NCBI RefSeq assembly: GCF_030269325.1
Contig: NZ_BSTD01000008.1
Span: forward strand, 310,001 to 374,000
Length of the DNA: 64,000 nucleotides
Reading direction: 5' to 3'
Source of the DNA: Amycolatopsis sp. NBRC 101858
Lineage (GTDB): Bacteria; Actinomycetota; Actinomycetes; Mycobacteriales; Pseudonocardiaceae
Part shown: positions 8,391-16,731 of the stretch, piece after piece
Layout: the number at the start of each line of letters is the position of its first letter
How positions within the stretch are numbered: position 1 is the stretch's first letter
Notes under the pieces: generated by a model
Database searches by the model: none
What the model was told of the DNA's origin: nothing
The model's input: the letters and a program-made list of their open reading frames with translations, nothing else
Position numbers and translations under genes: made by a program

Positions 8391-11300
8391 GTGCCGCGTC
8401 CGGAGCGACCCTTGGATCCCGGCGACGATCCGCTGACCGAATTCGCCGCCGATCTCCGGCGTTTGCGGGAGAGCGCCGGGAATCCGACGTACCGCGAGCT
8501 CGGCCGGCGCGCGCACTACTCGGCCGGGACGCTTTCGGAGGCCGCCGGCGGGCGGAAACTCCCCAGCCTGGCGGTCACTTCGGCCTACGTCCGGGCTTGT
8601 GGCGGGGTGCCCGGTGAATGGGAAGAGCGCTGGCACGCCGTCGCCGGAAGCGCACGCCGCGAGGGTGATGATTCACCGCCCGAGCCGGAAACCGGGGAAA
8701 AGCCGCCGTACGTCGGCCTCGGCGCATTCGGGCCCGCCGACGCGAGCCGATTCTTCGGCCGGGAACGACTGGTCGAAAAGCTCGTCGGCCGGCTTTCGAG
8801 ACAACGTTTTCTCGCCGTCCTCGGCGCGTCCGGTTCGGGGAAGTCCTCGCTGCTGCGCGCCGGCCTGCTGCCGTCGGTGAAGGACCCGGTCGTGCTGCTC
8901 ACCCCGGGCGCCCGGCCGCTGCAGGAGTGCGCCGTCAAGTTCGCCGCCGCGCTCGGCCTCGCGCCCGGCGCGCTGCTCGACGACTTCGCCGCCCACCCGC
9001 GCAACCTCGGGCTCGCGGCCCGGCAGCTCGCTGACGTCGATGACACCGACGTCGTGGTGGTCGTCGACCAGTTCGAAGAGGTCTTCACCCTCTGCCAAGA
9101 CGACCAGGAGCGAGCCCGGTTCCTCGGTGCGCTCGTCACCGCGACCACCGAGCCCGGCAGCCGGACCCGGGTCGTCCTCGGCATCCGCACCGACTTCTAC
9201 ACGCACTGCGCGCGGCACGCGGACCTCGCCGAAGCCATGCAGGACGCCCAGGTCCTCGTCGGCCCGATGACCACCGAAGAGCTCCGGCAGGCGATCTCGC
9301 GGCCGGCGATCGACGCCGGGTACCGCGTCGAGAACGCCTTGGTCTCGCGGCTCGTCGCGGACGCCACCGGCCGGCCCGGCGTGCTGCCGCTGCTCTCGCA
9401 CGCGCTCCTGGAAACGTGGCGGCGGCGCCGCGGCACCACGCTCACCCTGACCGGCTACGAGTCCACCGGCGGCATCGAGCGGTCGGTCGCGCAGACGTCG
9501 GAAGGCACCTTCGCGACGCTCTCGGCGCGCCAGCAGCGGCTGGCGCGGCAGATCTTCCTGCGGATGACCGCGCTCGGCGAAGGCACCGAAGACACCAAGC
9601 GCCGGATCAGCCGGGCCGAGCTCGACACCGACGACGAGGACACCGCCGTCGTGCTCGGCGAGCTGGCTTCGGCGCGCTTGGTCACCCTCGACGACACCGG
9701 CATCGAGATCACCCACGAGGCCCTCATCCGCGGCTGGCCGCGGCTGCGCGAGTGGCTGACCCAGGACCGCGAAGGCCTGCGCGTTCACCGGCAGCTCACC
9801 GACGCGACCGACGCGTGGGAGTCGGTCGAGGAGGACCCCGGCTGGCTCTACCGCGGCACCCGGCTGGCCATCGCGCGGGAGTGGGCGGCGCGCCAGGACA
9901 CCGCGCTTTCCCAGCGGGAACGGCGTTTCCTCGACGCCAGCCTCGCCGTCGAGCACGCCGAGCAGGAGCGCGACCGCCGTCGCACGCGGCGGCTGCGGCA
10001 ACTCGTCGCGCTGCTCGCCGTGCTGCTGGTCGTCGCCGTCGCGGCCACCGCGTACGCCGTGCGCGCCGAGAGCACGGCCACCGAACAGCGCAACAGCGCG
10101 CTCGCGCAGAAGGTCGCCGGCCAGGCGCTGGCCATGCGCGCCACCAACCCCGCGCTGGCCGCGCAGCTCGCGCTCGCCGCGTACCGCCTCGACCCGAGCG
10201 CCGACGCGCGCAGCAGCGTGCTCGGCATGTTCGCGACGCCGTACTCGACCCGCGTCACCGGGCACACCGGCCGGGTCAACACCGTCGCCCTCCGCCCGGA
10301 CGGGCAGGTCCTCGCGACGGCCAGCTGGGACGGCACGGCGCGCCTGTGGGACGTCCACGACCCACACCACCCGGTGCCGCTCGGCGTCCTCGCCGGGCAC
10401 ACCGGCAACGTCAACAACGTCGCCTTCAGCGCCGACGGCCGGACCGTCGCGACCGCCGGGTTCGACGGCACCGTCCGGGTCTGGGACGTCGGCGACCCGG
10501 CGCGGCCGGGGCCCGGGGTGATCGTCGAACAGCACGAGGGCAAGGCCTACGCGGTCGCGTTCAGCCCGGTGGGACCGCTGCTCGCGACCGGCGACGGCAC
10601 CGGCGTGCTCCGGCTGTACGACACCACGGACCCGGCCCACGCGCGGCCGTTGGGGGAGCTGACCGGGCACACGTCGTACGTCAACAACGTCGCCTTCAGC
10701 GCCGACGGGCGGCTGCTCGCGTCCGCGTCGGCCGACCAGACCGCGCGCGTCTGGGACGTCGCCTCGCGGCGTCCACTGGGTGTCGCGACCGGGCACACCG
10801 ACGTCGTCCACTCGGTCGCCTTCAGCCGTGACGGGCGGACGCTCGCCACCGCGAGCGCCGACGAGACCGCGCGCCTGTGGGACGTCACCGATCCCGCGGT
10901 GCCCCGGCAGCTGTCCTCGCTCGGCGCGCACAAGGCGATCGTGCGGTCGGTCGCGTTCGCCCCCGACGGGCACACCCTGGCCACCACCGGATTCGACCGC
11001 ACGGCGCGGTTGTGGGACGTCGCCGACCCGCGGCAGCCGCGCGAGGTGTCGGCGCTGCCCGGGCACACCGGCGCGATCGGCTCCGCGGTGTTCACCCGCG
11101 ACGGCCGCAGCCTCGCCACCGCCAGCGACGACCAGACCGCCCGGCTGTGGGACCTGCCCGGCCCGGCGATGCCGGCCCACACGGCGCAGGCGTGCCACGC
11201 CGCGTTCGGCCGCGGCGTCCTCGCCACCGGCGGCTACGACAAGGCGGTGCGGCTGCACGACTTCGCCGACCCGGCCGCGCCCCGGACCGTCGCCACCATC

Positions 11301-12176
11301 GGCGGCTTCGGCAACGCGGTCTGCGGCGTCGCGATCAGCCCGGACGGCCGGACGCTGGCCGCCGGCAGCTGGGACCACACGATGACGCTGCGGGACATCA
11401 CCGACCCCGTCCACCCCGGGCCGCCGGTGGTGTTCTCGCGCCCGCAAGACGACATCGACGCCGTCGCGTTCAGCCCGGACGGCCGGCTGCTCGCCACCGC
11501 GGGCCAGGGCCACACGGCCCGGCTCTGGGACCTCGCCGACCGCCTGCACCCGGTGGAGATCGCCACGCTGACGGGCCACGACGACGACGTCCACACGCTC
11601 GCCTTCAGCCCGGACGGCCGGACACTGGCGACCGCGGGCTGGGACCACACGGCGCGGCTGTGGGACGTCTCGGCGCCGCGGGCTCCCCGGCCGCTCTCGA
11701 AGCTCGAAGGGCACACCGACACGATCTTCTCGGTCGCGTTCAGCCCCGACGGCCGGACGCTGGCGACGGCCGGCGCCGACCGCGTGATCCGCCTGTGGGA
11801 CGTCGCCGACCCCGCCGCCGCCCGCGTGTCGGCGGTCCTCGCCGGGCACGCCGACATCGTCATGTCGGTGTCCTTCAGCGGCGACGGCCGGGTGCTGGCG
11901 TCCGGCAGCTACGACCGCACGGTCCGGCTGTGGGACGTCGCCCGGCGCGAGCCGTACGCGGTGCTGCCCGAGGAGGACGACCGGGTCTACGCCGTGCAGT
12001 ACGCGCCGGACGGCCATACGCTGGTGGCGACGGTCGCGGACGGCACGGTCCGGTTCGCCGAGACCGACCCCGCCCGCGCGGCGGCGAAGATCTGCGCGGT
12101 GGCGGCACCCGGGATCACGGCGGCGGAGTGGTCGGCGAACCTGCCGGGCATCGACTACAGCCCGCCCTGCCCCTGA
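8391..12176 (+). CDS. HTH - STAND NTPase (nSTAND1) - TM - 14 x WD40 protein
   Basis: This 1261-residue signalling NTPase is built as follows. An N-terminal XRE-like HTH (about residues 10-75, with SAGTLSEAAGGRKLPS) is followed by a P-loop NTPase with Walker A GASGSGKSS (residues 145-153) and Walker B VVVVVDQFEE (Asp226). One transmembrane helix lies at about 538-557 after an Arg-rich stretch. A C-terminal run of 14 WD40 blades begins near 624, most ending in ARLWDV. Fourteen blades fit two seven-bladed propellers; two (around 11170-11270 and 12000-12060) are degenerate. The GTG 8391 follows GGGAGGA. The family senses a ligand through the propellers and oligomerises on ATP binding; the output here is unknown. 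It shares no operon with neighbours. Confidence 0.88.
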   Translation: MPRPERPLDPGDDPLTEFAADLRRLRESAGNPTYRELGRRAHYSAGTLSEAAGGRKLPSLAVTSAYVRACGGVPGEWEERWHAVAGSARREGDDSPPEPETGEKPPYVGLGAFGPADASRFFGRERLVEKLVGRLSRQRFLAVLGASGSGKSSLLRAGLLPSVKDPVVLLTPGARPLQECAVKFAAALGLAPGALLDDFAAHPRNLGLAARQLADVDDTDVVVVVDQFEEVFTLCQDDQERARFLGALVTATTEPGSRTRVVLGIRTDFYTHCARHADLAEAMQDAQVLVGPMTTEELRQAISRPAIDAGYRVENALVSRLVADATGRPGVLPLLSHALLETWRRRRGTTLTLTGYESTGGIERSVAQTSEGTFATLSARQQRLARQIFLRMTALGEGTEDTKRRISRAELDTDDEDTAVVLGELASARLVTLDDTGIEITHEALIRGWPRLREWLTQDREGLRVHRQLTDATDAWESVEEDPGWLYRGTRLAIAREWAARQDTALSQRERRFLDASLAVEHAEQERDRRRTRRLRQLVALLAVLLVVAVAATAYAVRAESTATEQRNSALAQKVAGQALAMRATNPALAAQLALAAYRLDPSADARSSVLGMFATPYSTRVTGHTGRVNTVALRPDGQVLATASWDGTARLWDVHDPHHPVPLGVLAGHTGNVNNVAFSADGRTVATAGFDGTVRVWDVGDPARPGPGVIVEQHEGKAYAVAFSPVGPLLATGDGTGVLRLYDTTDPAHARPLGELTGHTSYVNNVAFSADGRLLASASADQTARVWDVASRRPLGVATGHTDVVHSVAFSRDGRTLATASADETARLWDVTDPAVPRQLSSLGAHKAIVRSVAFAPDGHTLATTGFDRTARLWDVADPRQPREVSALPGHTGAIGSAVFTRDGRSLATASDDQTARLWDLPGPAMPAHTAQACHAAFGRGVLATGGYDKAVRLHDFADPAAPRTVATIGGFGNAVCGVAISPDGRTLAAGSWDHTMTLRDITDPVHPGPPVVFSRPQDDIDAVAFSPDGRLLATAGQGHTARLWDLADRLHPVEIATLTGHDDDVHTLAFSPDGRTLATAGWDHTARLWDVSAPRAPRPLSKLEGHTDTIFSVAFSPDGRTLATAGADRVIRLWDVADPAAARVSAVLAGHADIVMSVSFSGDGRVLASGSYDRTVRLWDVARREPYAVLPEEDDRVYAVQYAPDGHTLVATVADGTVRFAETDPARAAAKICAVAAPGITAAEWSANLPGIDYSPPCP

Positions 12177-12179
12177 CGA

Positions 12180-12226
12180 GTTGTTCGGTGTTGTTGTTCG
12201 GCGCCGGCACGCGGACACCGAACAAC
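12180..12226. terminator. 12-bp inverted repeat after the STAND gene
   Basis: GTTGTTCGGTGT (12180-12191) and ACACCGAACAAC (12215-12226) are perfect inverted copies around a 23-base loop, starting four bases after the stop codon at 12176. The following bases GTTTG are weakly T-rich. It is the first of three hairpins in the space between convergent genes and may terminate either strand. Confidence 0.55.
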
Positions 12227-12246
12227 GTTTGTCCAGTAGACATGCC

Positions 12247-12280
12247 CTCGGACGCGTTCCGTCCGAGAGACGTTTCTTTC
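12247..12280 (+). terminator. rho-independent-like terminator
   Basis: CTCGGACG (12247-12254) and CGTCCGAG (12260-12267) form an 8-bp stem with a five-base loop, followed by AGACGTTTCTTTC. A short GC-rich stem with a T-rich tail on the plus strand is the usual form of an intrinsic terminator, here for the STAND gene. Confidence 0.6.
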
Positions 12281-12289
12281 ACCGGGGGT

Positions 12290-12349
12290 CTGAAGGGCTC
12301 CTTCAAGGGCACGGGAACCCGCCTCCCGCCCCTCGAAGGAGCCCTTCAG
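12290..12349. terminator. 15-bp perfect inverted repeat
   Basis: CTGAAGGGCTCCTTC (12290-12304) and GAAGGAGCCCTTCAG (12335-12349) are perfect inverted copies separated by 30 bases. No T-tract follows. The element sits between convergent genes and could block read-through from either side, or it may be a dispersed palindromic repeat. Confidence 0.5.
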
Positions 12350-12379
12350 CGTAAGTACCGCCCGTCGCCGCCTCTCCGG

Positions 12380-12463
12380 GTACGCGAGCCGACTCTCCAG
12401 GTACGCGAGCCGACCGTCCAGGTACGCGAGCCGACTCTTCAGGTACGCGGGCCGACCCTCCGG
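12380..12463. repeat. four tandem copies of a 21-bp unit
   Basis: Four head-to-tail copies of a 21-bp unit lie at 12380-12400, 12401-12421, 12422-12442 and 12443-12463. The core is GTACGCGAGCCGACTCTCC with one to four changes per copy. The array ends two bases before the stop codon of the minus-strand HelD gene. Aligned on ACGCG and CGAC, the unit matches the repeat at 5096-5218 at most positions, and both have the same 21-bp period. Confidence 0.85.
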
Positions 12464-12465
12464 AG

Positions 12466-14580
12466 TCAGCCCGCCGGGATCCAGTCCGGGTTCGAGGCCA
12501 GCACGATCAGCTGCTGCGTCGCCCGGGTCAGCGCCACGTACAGCACCCGGCGCCCGGTCGTCGACTCCGTGATCAGGTCGTTCGGCTCCACGAGCACCAC
12601 CGCGTCGTACTCCAGGCCCTTCGAATCCAGGCTGCCGACGACCTTGAGCCGCTCGTCCGCTTGTCCCGACACCCAGCCCGTGACCTCCGGCACCCGGTCC
12701 ATCGCCGTGATGACGCCGACCGTGCCCTCGACCGCGCCCAGCAGCTCCTTCACCGCCGCCTGCGTCGCCGAGGCCAGGCTCGCCGCCTCCACCGGGCGGA
12801 CCTCCGGCTCGACGCCCGTCTTGCGCACCGCCACCGGCAGCTCGCCCGACTCCGCGTGCCCGGCCACCACCTTGGCCGCCAGGTCGAAGATCTCCGCCGA
12901 GTTCCGGTAGTTCGTCCGCAGCGTGAACCGCCGCCGGGCCGTCTTCACCCCGAACGCCTGGTCACGCGCGGAAGCCGCCTCCGCCGGGTCCGGCCACGAG
13001 CTCTGCACCGGGTCGCCGACGACCGTCCAGCTCGCGTACTTCCCGCGCCGGCCGACCATCCGCCACTGCATCGGCGAGAGGTCCTGCGACTCGTCGACGA
13101 CCACGTGCGAGTACTCGTCGTAGTGCTCGGGCCGGGTCGGGGCGCCGCCGGACCGCTGCGGCTCCACCTCGATCATCTGACGGCGCTTGCGCTTCGGCGG
13201 CGGTCCGATCAGCACGCGCAGCTCGTCGAGCAGCGCCACGTCCGCGATCGACCAGCCCCGCGACCGGTCCGCGAGGTCCGCCGCCAGCAGCGAGATCTCC
13301 TGCCGGTTCAGCACGCCCTTCGCGACCGACGCCAGCCGCTTCTCCTCGCCCAGCCACTTCAGGATCTGCGCCGGGTACAGCACCGGCCACCAGACGACCA
13401 GGAACCGGTGGAAGTCGATCCGCTCGCCCAGGTCGGTGATCAGCTCCGCCCGGTCGAACGACTTGCCGTCGGCCTTCGCGTACTCCTCGGCCTTCGCCGC
13501 CAAGGCGTCGAGCAGCAGCTCCGCCGCCCGGATCCGCGACCGGTTCGGCGGCGCGCCCTGCGTGTGGGCCTTGCGGCGCACCTTCTCGAGCTCGCGCGCG
13601 TTCATCCTGAGGACTTCGCCGCGGTAGACGATCCGCATCTCCTCGGGCGCCTCCGGCGGGGTGTCCCGCAGCGCCCGCAGCAGGATCTTGCGCATCCGCA
13701 GCGACCCCTTGATCGCGGCGAGCGGCGCCGCGTCCTGCCGGGTCGCCTCCAGGCCGTCGAGGACTTCGCCGAGCGCGCGCAGTTCGACGTTCGTCTCACC
13801 CATCGAGGGGAGGACGCGCGAGATGTAGCTGGTGAACACCCCGGACGGCCCGATCACGAGCACGCCGGCGCCGCCGAGCTGACGGCGGTAGCGGTAGAGC
13901 AGGTAGGCCGCGCGGTGCAGCGCGACGGCCGTCTTGCCGGTGCCCGGGCCGCCGGTGATCTCGGTGACGCCGCGCCACGGCGCCCGGATGACCTCGTCCT
14001 GCTCCTTCTGGATGGTCGCGACGATGTCGCGCATCTTCTCGCCGCGCGAGCGCCCCAGCGCGGCCATGAGCGCGCCTTCGCCGACGATCTGCATGTCCTC
14101 GGGCACGGCGTCGGCGATCAGGACGTCGTCGTCGACGTCGAGGACGTTCTGGCCGGAGCAGCGGATCACGCGCCGCCGCACGACGTCCATCGGCTCCTCG
14201 GCCGTGGCCTGGTAGAACGCGGCCGCGGCCGGCGCCCGCCAGTCCGTCACGAGGTTGTCGAACTCCGCGTCGCGGATGCCGAGCCTGCCGACGTAGGTGC
14301 GTTCGCCCTCACGGTCGTCGAGCCGGCCGAACACGAGCCCCTCGTACTCGGCGTCGAGCGTCTGGAGCGTCTGGTTCGCGTGGTAGACCATCATGTCGCG
14401 CTCGAACAGCATCGACGCCTGCTCGAAGATCGCCTCGCGCTGCGCGCCCTGGCCGATCTCGTAGCCCTTGGTGCGCATCGCCTCGGCTTGGGCACGCAGT
14501 TCGTCCAGACGGGTGTACACGCGATCGACGTGGGCTTGTTCGATGGCGATCTCGGCCCGTCTGACCCGAGGTTCCGACAC
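12466..14580 (-). CDS. helD: HelD/HelR-type RNA polymerase-associated ATPase (UvrD-like)
   Basis: This 704-residue superfamily 1 ATPase is of the HelD type, which prises stalled or drug-bound RNA polymerase off DNA. Seen are a charged helical N-terminal arm (residues 1-60), Walker A GGPGTGKTAVALHR, DESQDLSPMQWRM (motif II), VVGDPVQSSWPD and the C-terminal LYVALTRATQQLIVL. The absence of UvrD-type DNA-binding subdomains and the long N-terminal arm favour HelD over a DNA helicase; it could be of the rifampicin-resistance HelR subtype, which sequence reading alone cannot decide. The GTG 14580 has AAGGAG six bases upstream. It is divergent from rsmD. Confidence 0.85.
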   Translation of the reverse strand: MSEPRVRRAEIAIEQAHVDRVYTRLDELRAQAEAMRTKGYEIGQGAQREAIFEQASMLFERDMMVYHANQTLQTLDAEYEGLVFGRLDDREGERTYVGRLGIRDAEFDNLVTDWRAPAAAAFYQATAEEPMDVVRRRVIRCSGQNVLDVDDDVLIADAVPEDMQIVGEGALMAALGRSRGEKMRDIVATIQKEQDEVIRAPWRGVTEITGGPGTGKTAVALHRAAYLLYRYRRQLGGAGVLVIGPSGVFTSYISRVLPSMGETNVELRALGEVLDGLEATRQDAAPLAAIKGSLRMRKILLRALRDTPPEAPEEMRIVYRGEVLRMNARELEKVRRKAHTQGAPPNRSRIRAAELLLDALAAKAEEYAKADGKSFDRAELITDLGERIDFHRFLVVWWPVLYPAQILKWLGEEKRLASVAKGVLNRQEISLLAADLADRSRGWSIADVALLDELRVLIGPPPKRKRRQMIEVEPQRSGGAPTRPEHYDEYSHVVVDESQDLSPMQWRMVGRRGKYASWTVVGDPVQSSWPDPAEAASARDQAFGVKTARRRFTLRTNYRNSAEIFDLAAKVVAGHAESGELPVAVRKTGVEPEVRPVEAASLASATQAAVKELLGAVEGTVGVITAMDRVPEVTGWVSGQADERLKVVGSLDSKGLEYDAVVLVEPNDLITESTTGRRVLYVALTRATQQLIVLASNPDWIPAG

Positions 14581-14703
14581 GCATGGCTCCTTGACAGCTC
14601 TGGATCGCCTCCGAGGGCGAAGAACGACTCTACGCGTTGGGTCCGGCGGGCACACCGATGTCCCGGTCATCCGTGCCGTGCGTCGCCCCCGCACAATCGG
14701 GGG

Positions 14704-15264
14704 GTGACCAGGATCGTGGCCGGGACGGCGGGCGGGCGGCGGCTGAAGGTGCCGCCGAAGGGCACCCGGCCGACGTCCGAACGCGTGCGGGAGGCCCTGT
14801 TCAACGCCCTGGAGACGGCGGGCGAGCTGGACGGCGCCCACGTCCTCGACCTCTACGCCGGCTCCGGCGCCCTCGGTCTCGAGGCGCTCTCCCGCGGCGC
14901 GGCGGACGCGCTCTTCGTGGAGTCCGACCGGCGCGCGGTCGACGTCCTGCGCGGCAACGTCGCGGCACTGGGCCTGGGCGGCACGGTCCGCGCCGGGCAG
15001 GTCGAGGCGGTGGTCGCGGCGCCCGCGCCCCGGCCGTACGACCTGGTGCTGGCCGACCCGCCCTACGCCGTGGACGCGGCCGCGCTCGGCAAGGTGCTCG
15101 CGTCGCTGGCGGCGGGCGGCTGGCTGGGGGAGAGCGCGCTGGTCGTGGTCGAGCGCGCGGCCCGCGACGGCGAGCCGGGCTGGCCGGCGGGCTTCGAGCC
15201 CTCGCGCGCGAAGAAGTACGGCGACACGGCGGTCTTCTGGGCGGAGTACTCGGCTGTGGCGTGA
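14704..15264 (+). CDS. rsmD: 16S rRNA (guanine966-N2)-methyltransferase RsmD
   Basis: This 186-residue SAM-dependent methyltransferase modifies G966 of 16S rRNA. The sequence starts VTRIVAGTAGGRRLKVPPKGTRPTSERVREALFN, the classic RsmD N-terminus, with SAM motif VLDLYAGSGALGLEALSRGA and catalytic LVLADPPYA. It lacks a ribosome site: the GTG at 14704 is seven bases after CACAAT (14691-14696), so a leaderless mRNA is likely. It is followed 53 bases later by coaD, the usual actinobacterial order. Confidence 0.94.
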   Translation: MTRIVAGTAGGRRLKVPPKGTRPTSERVREALFNALETAGELDGAHVLDLYAGSGALGLEALSRGAADALFVESDRRAVDVLRGNVAALGLGGTVRAGQVEAVVAAPAPRPYDLVLADPPYAVDAAALGKVLASLAAGGWLGESALVVVERAARDGEPGWPAGFEPSRAKKYGDTAVFWAEYSAVA

Positions 15265-15317
15265 GCCACGTGCGGCACAGGGGGCGCGGCGACCTGCGGC
15301 ACGGTAGCGTCCGCGCC

Positions 15318-15803
15318 ATGCGGCGTGCGGTCTGTCCCGGTTCCTACGATCCGGCCACCAACGGGCACCTCGACATCATCGAGCGGGCGAGCGGGCTGTT
15401 CGACGAGGTCGTCGTCGCGGTGGGGGTGAACAAGAGCAAGAAGGGCCTCTTCGAGATCGAAGAGCGCCTGGAGATGCTGCGCGAGATCACCTCGAAGCTG
15501 CCCAACATCCGCGTCGACTCGTGGGAAGGCCTGCTCGTCGACTACTGCCGCGAGAACGACATCGCGGCGATCGCCAAGGGCCTGCGCTCGGTCAGCGACT
15601 TCGACTACGAGCTGCAGATGGCGCAGATGAACCGCGAGCTCACCGGCGTCGAGACGCTGCTGATGGCGAACAACCCGGCGTACGGGTTCGTGTCCAGCTC
15701 GCTGGTCAAGGAGGTCGCGGCGCTCGGCGGCGACATCGAGCACCTGGTCCCGGCGGTGGTCTACGAGCGCCTCTCGGAGAAGTTCCCGAAGCTCGGCGCC
15801 TGA
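15318..15803 (+). CDS. coaD: phosphopantetheine adenylyltransferase
   Basis: This 161-residue enzyme makes dephospho-CoA from 4'-phosphopantetheine and ATP, the penultimate step of CoA synthesis. Signature segments are CPGSYDPATNGHLDIIERAS (with the TxGH nucleotide motif as TNGH), AIAKGLRSVSDFDYELQMA and GFVSSSLVKEVAALGGD. Length is standard. There is no Shine-Dalgarno; TAGCGT at 15305-15310 is seven bases before the ATG, consistent with a leaderless transcript of its own or read-through from rsmD. Confidence 0.95.
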   Translation: MRRAVCPGSYDPATNGHLDIIERASGLFDEVVVAVGVNKSKKGLFEIEERLEMLREITSKLPNIRVDSWEGLLVDYCRENDIAAIAKGLRSVSDFDYELQMAQMNRELTGVETLLMANNPAYGFVSSSLVKEVAALGGDIEHLVPAVVYERLSEKFPKLGA

Positions 15804-15945
15804 CGCTCCACAAGAGACTGCGCGCAACCCGGGACGTCCGGTTCCCGTCGTTCGGCCCCCTACGTTCGTCGGGACTTCCGTTCCGCACGGCCGGAGTTCA
15901 CGTTCCTGTCTTCTGACGATCATCCGATCGGGTTACGGTCCGAAA

Positions 15946-16665
15946 ATGACCAACTACCGATCACGCCTGGTCGCGGTCTTGTTTGCGACTCTGGCCACGC
16001 TATCTGCGTTGTTCTTGGGGGTCACCGCCGCCGAAGCGGTGACAGCAGCACCGGCAGCACCGGCCGTCGCCGCCCAGAACGCGTGCGGGAACCTGTCCGG
16101 GTTCTCCCACACGACGCTCTCGGCCCTGCCCGCCGAGGCGACGACGACGTACAACCTGATCCAGAAGGGCGGCCCCTTCCCGTACCCGCAGAACGACGGC
16201 GTCGTCTTCGACAACCGGGAAGGCATCCTCCCGTCCTGCGCGTCGGGCTACTACCACGAGTACACGGTGCCGACGCCCGGCTCGAGCAACCGCGGCACGC
16301 GCCGCATCGTGACCGGCTCGGGCGGCGAGTACTTCTACACCGGCGACCACTACGCGACCTTCAAGGTCATCGACATCAGCGGCGGCGGCACGACGCACGC
16401 CTGCGGCGACCTGTCCGGCCTCACGAAGATCGGCTACTCCCAGCTCTCGGTGGCGGCCCGCACGGTGGTCGACAACGTCCGCGGCGGGGCGACCAGCAGC
16501 ACGACCTACGAGAACCGCGAAGGCGTGCTCCCGGCCTGTGCGTCGGGCTACTACAAGCTCTTCAACGTCGGCACGAACGACCGCGTGATCTCCGGCAAGG
16601 CGGGCGAGCTGGCCTACACGCCCGACCACTACGTCACCTTCAAGCGGATCGACCTGAATTCCTGA
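15946..16665 (+). CDS. secreted tandem guanyl-specific ribonuclease (N1/T1, RNase Sa-like), second domain degenerate
   Basis: This is a 239-residue exported protein with a signal peptide to about residue 43 (hydrophobic core LVAVLFATLATLSALFLGV, then AEA). The first domain (about 45-142) strongly resembles Streptomyces RNase Sa: SALPAEATTTYNLI, FDNREGILP, YYHEYTV, RGTRRIVTG, GDHYATF. It has the catalytic set Glu105, Arg116/Arg120 and His135. The second domain (about 148-239) repeats the fold (ENREGVLPACASGYYKLFNV, PDHYVTF) and keeps Arg213 and His228, but the catalytic Glu is Leu205. No barstar-like inhibitor gene is adjacent. It probably degrades extracellular RNA or acts as an effector. The ATG is six bases after TACGGT, so leaderless expression is likely. 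Confidence 0.88.
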   Translation: MTNYRSRLVAVLFATLATLSALFLGVTAAEAVTAAPAAPAVAAQNACGNLSGFSHTTLSALPAEATTTYNLIQKGGPFPYPQNDGVVFDNREGILPSCASGYYHEYTVPTPGSSNRGTRRIVTGSGGEYFYTGDHYATFKVIDISGGGTTHACGDLSGLTKIGYSQLSVAARTVVDNVRGGATSSTTYENREGVLPACASGYYKLFNVGTNDRVISGKAGELAYTPDHYVTFKRIDLNS

Positions 16666-16731
16666 CCCGCGTGCAACGCGCCGCGCCTCCCCGTCCGTGA
16701 GTACCGGGGGAACATCGGACGAGGAGGCGCG

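Noticed and set aside
8673..12218. Very long open frame antisense to the STAND-WD40 gene
   Set aside because: High GC makes long antisense frames common. The product is Arg/Gly/Asp-rich without domains, while the plus strand encodes clear WD40 repeats.
12661..14703. In-frame extension of rsmD upstream through the HelD gene
   Set aside because: It is antisense to HelD. RsmD homology starts at the GTG at 14704.
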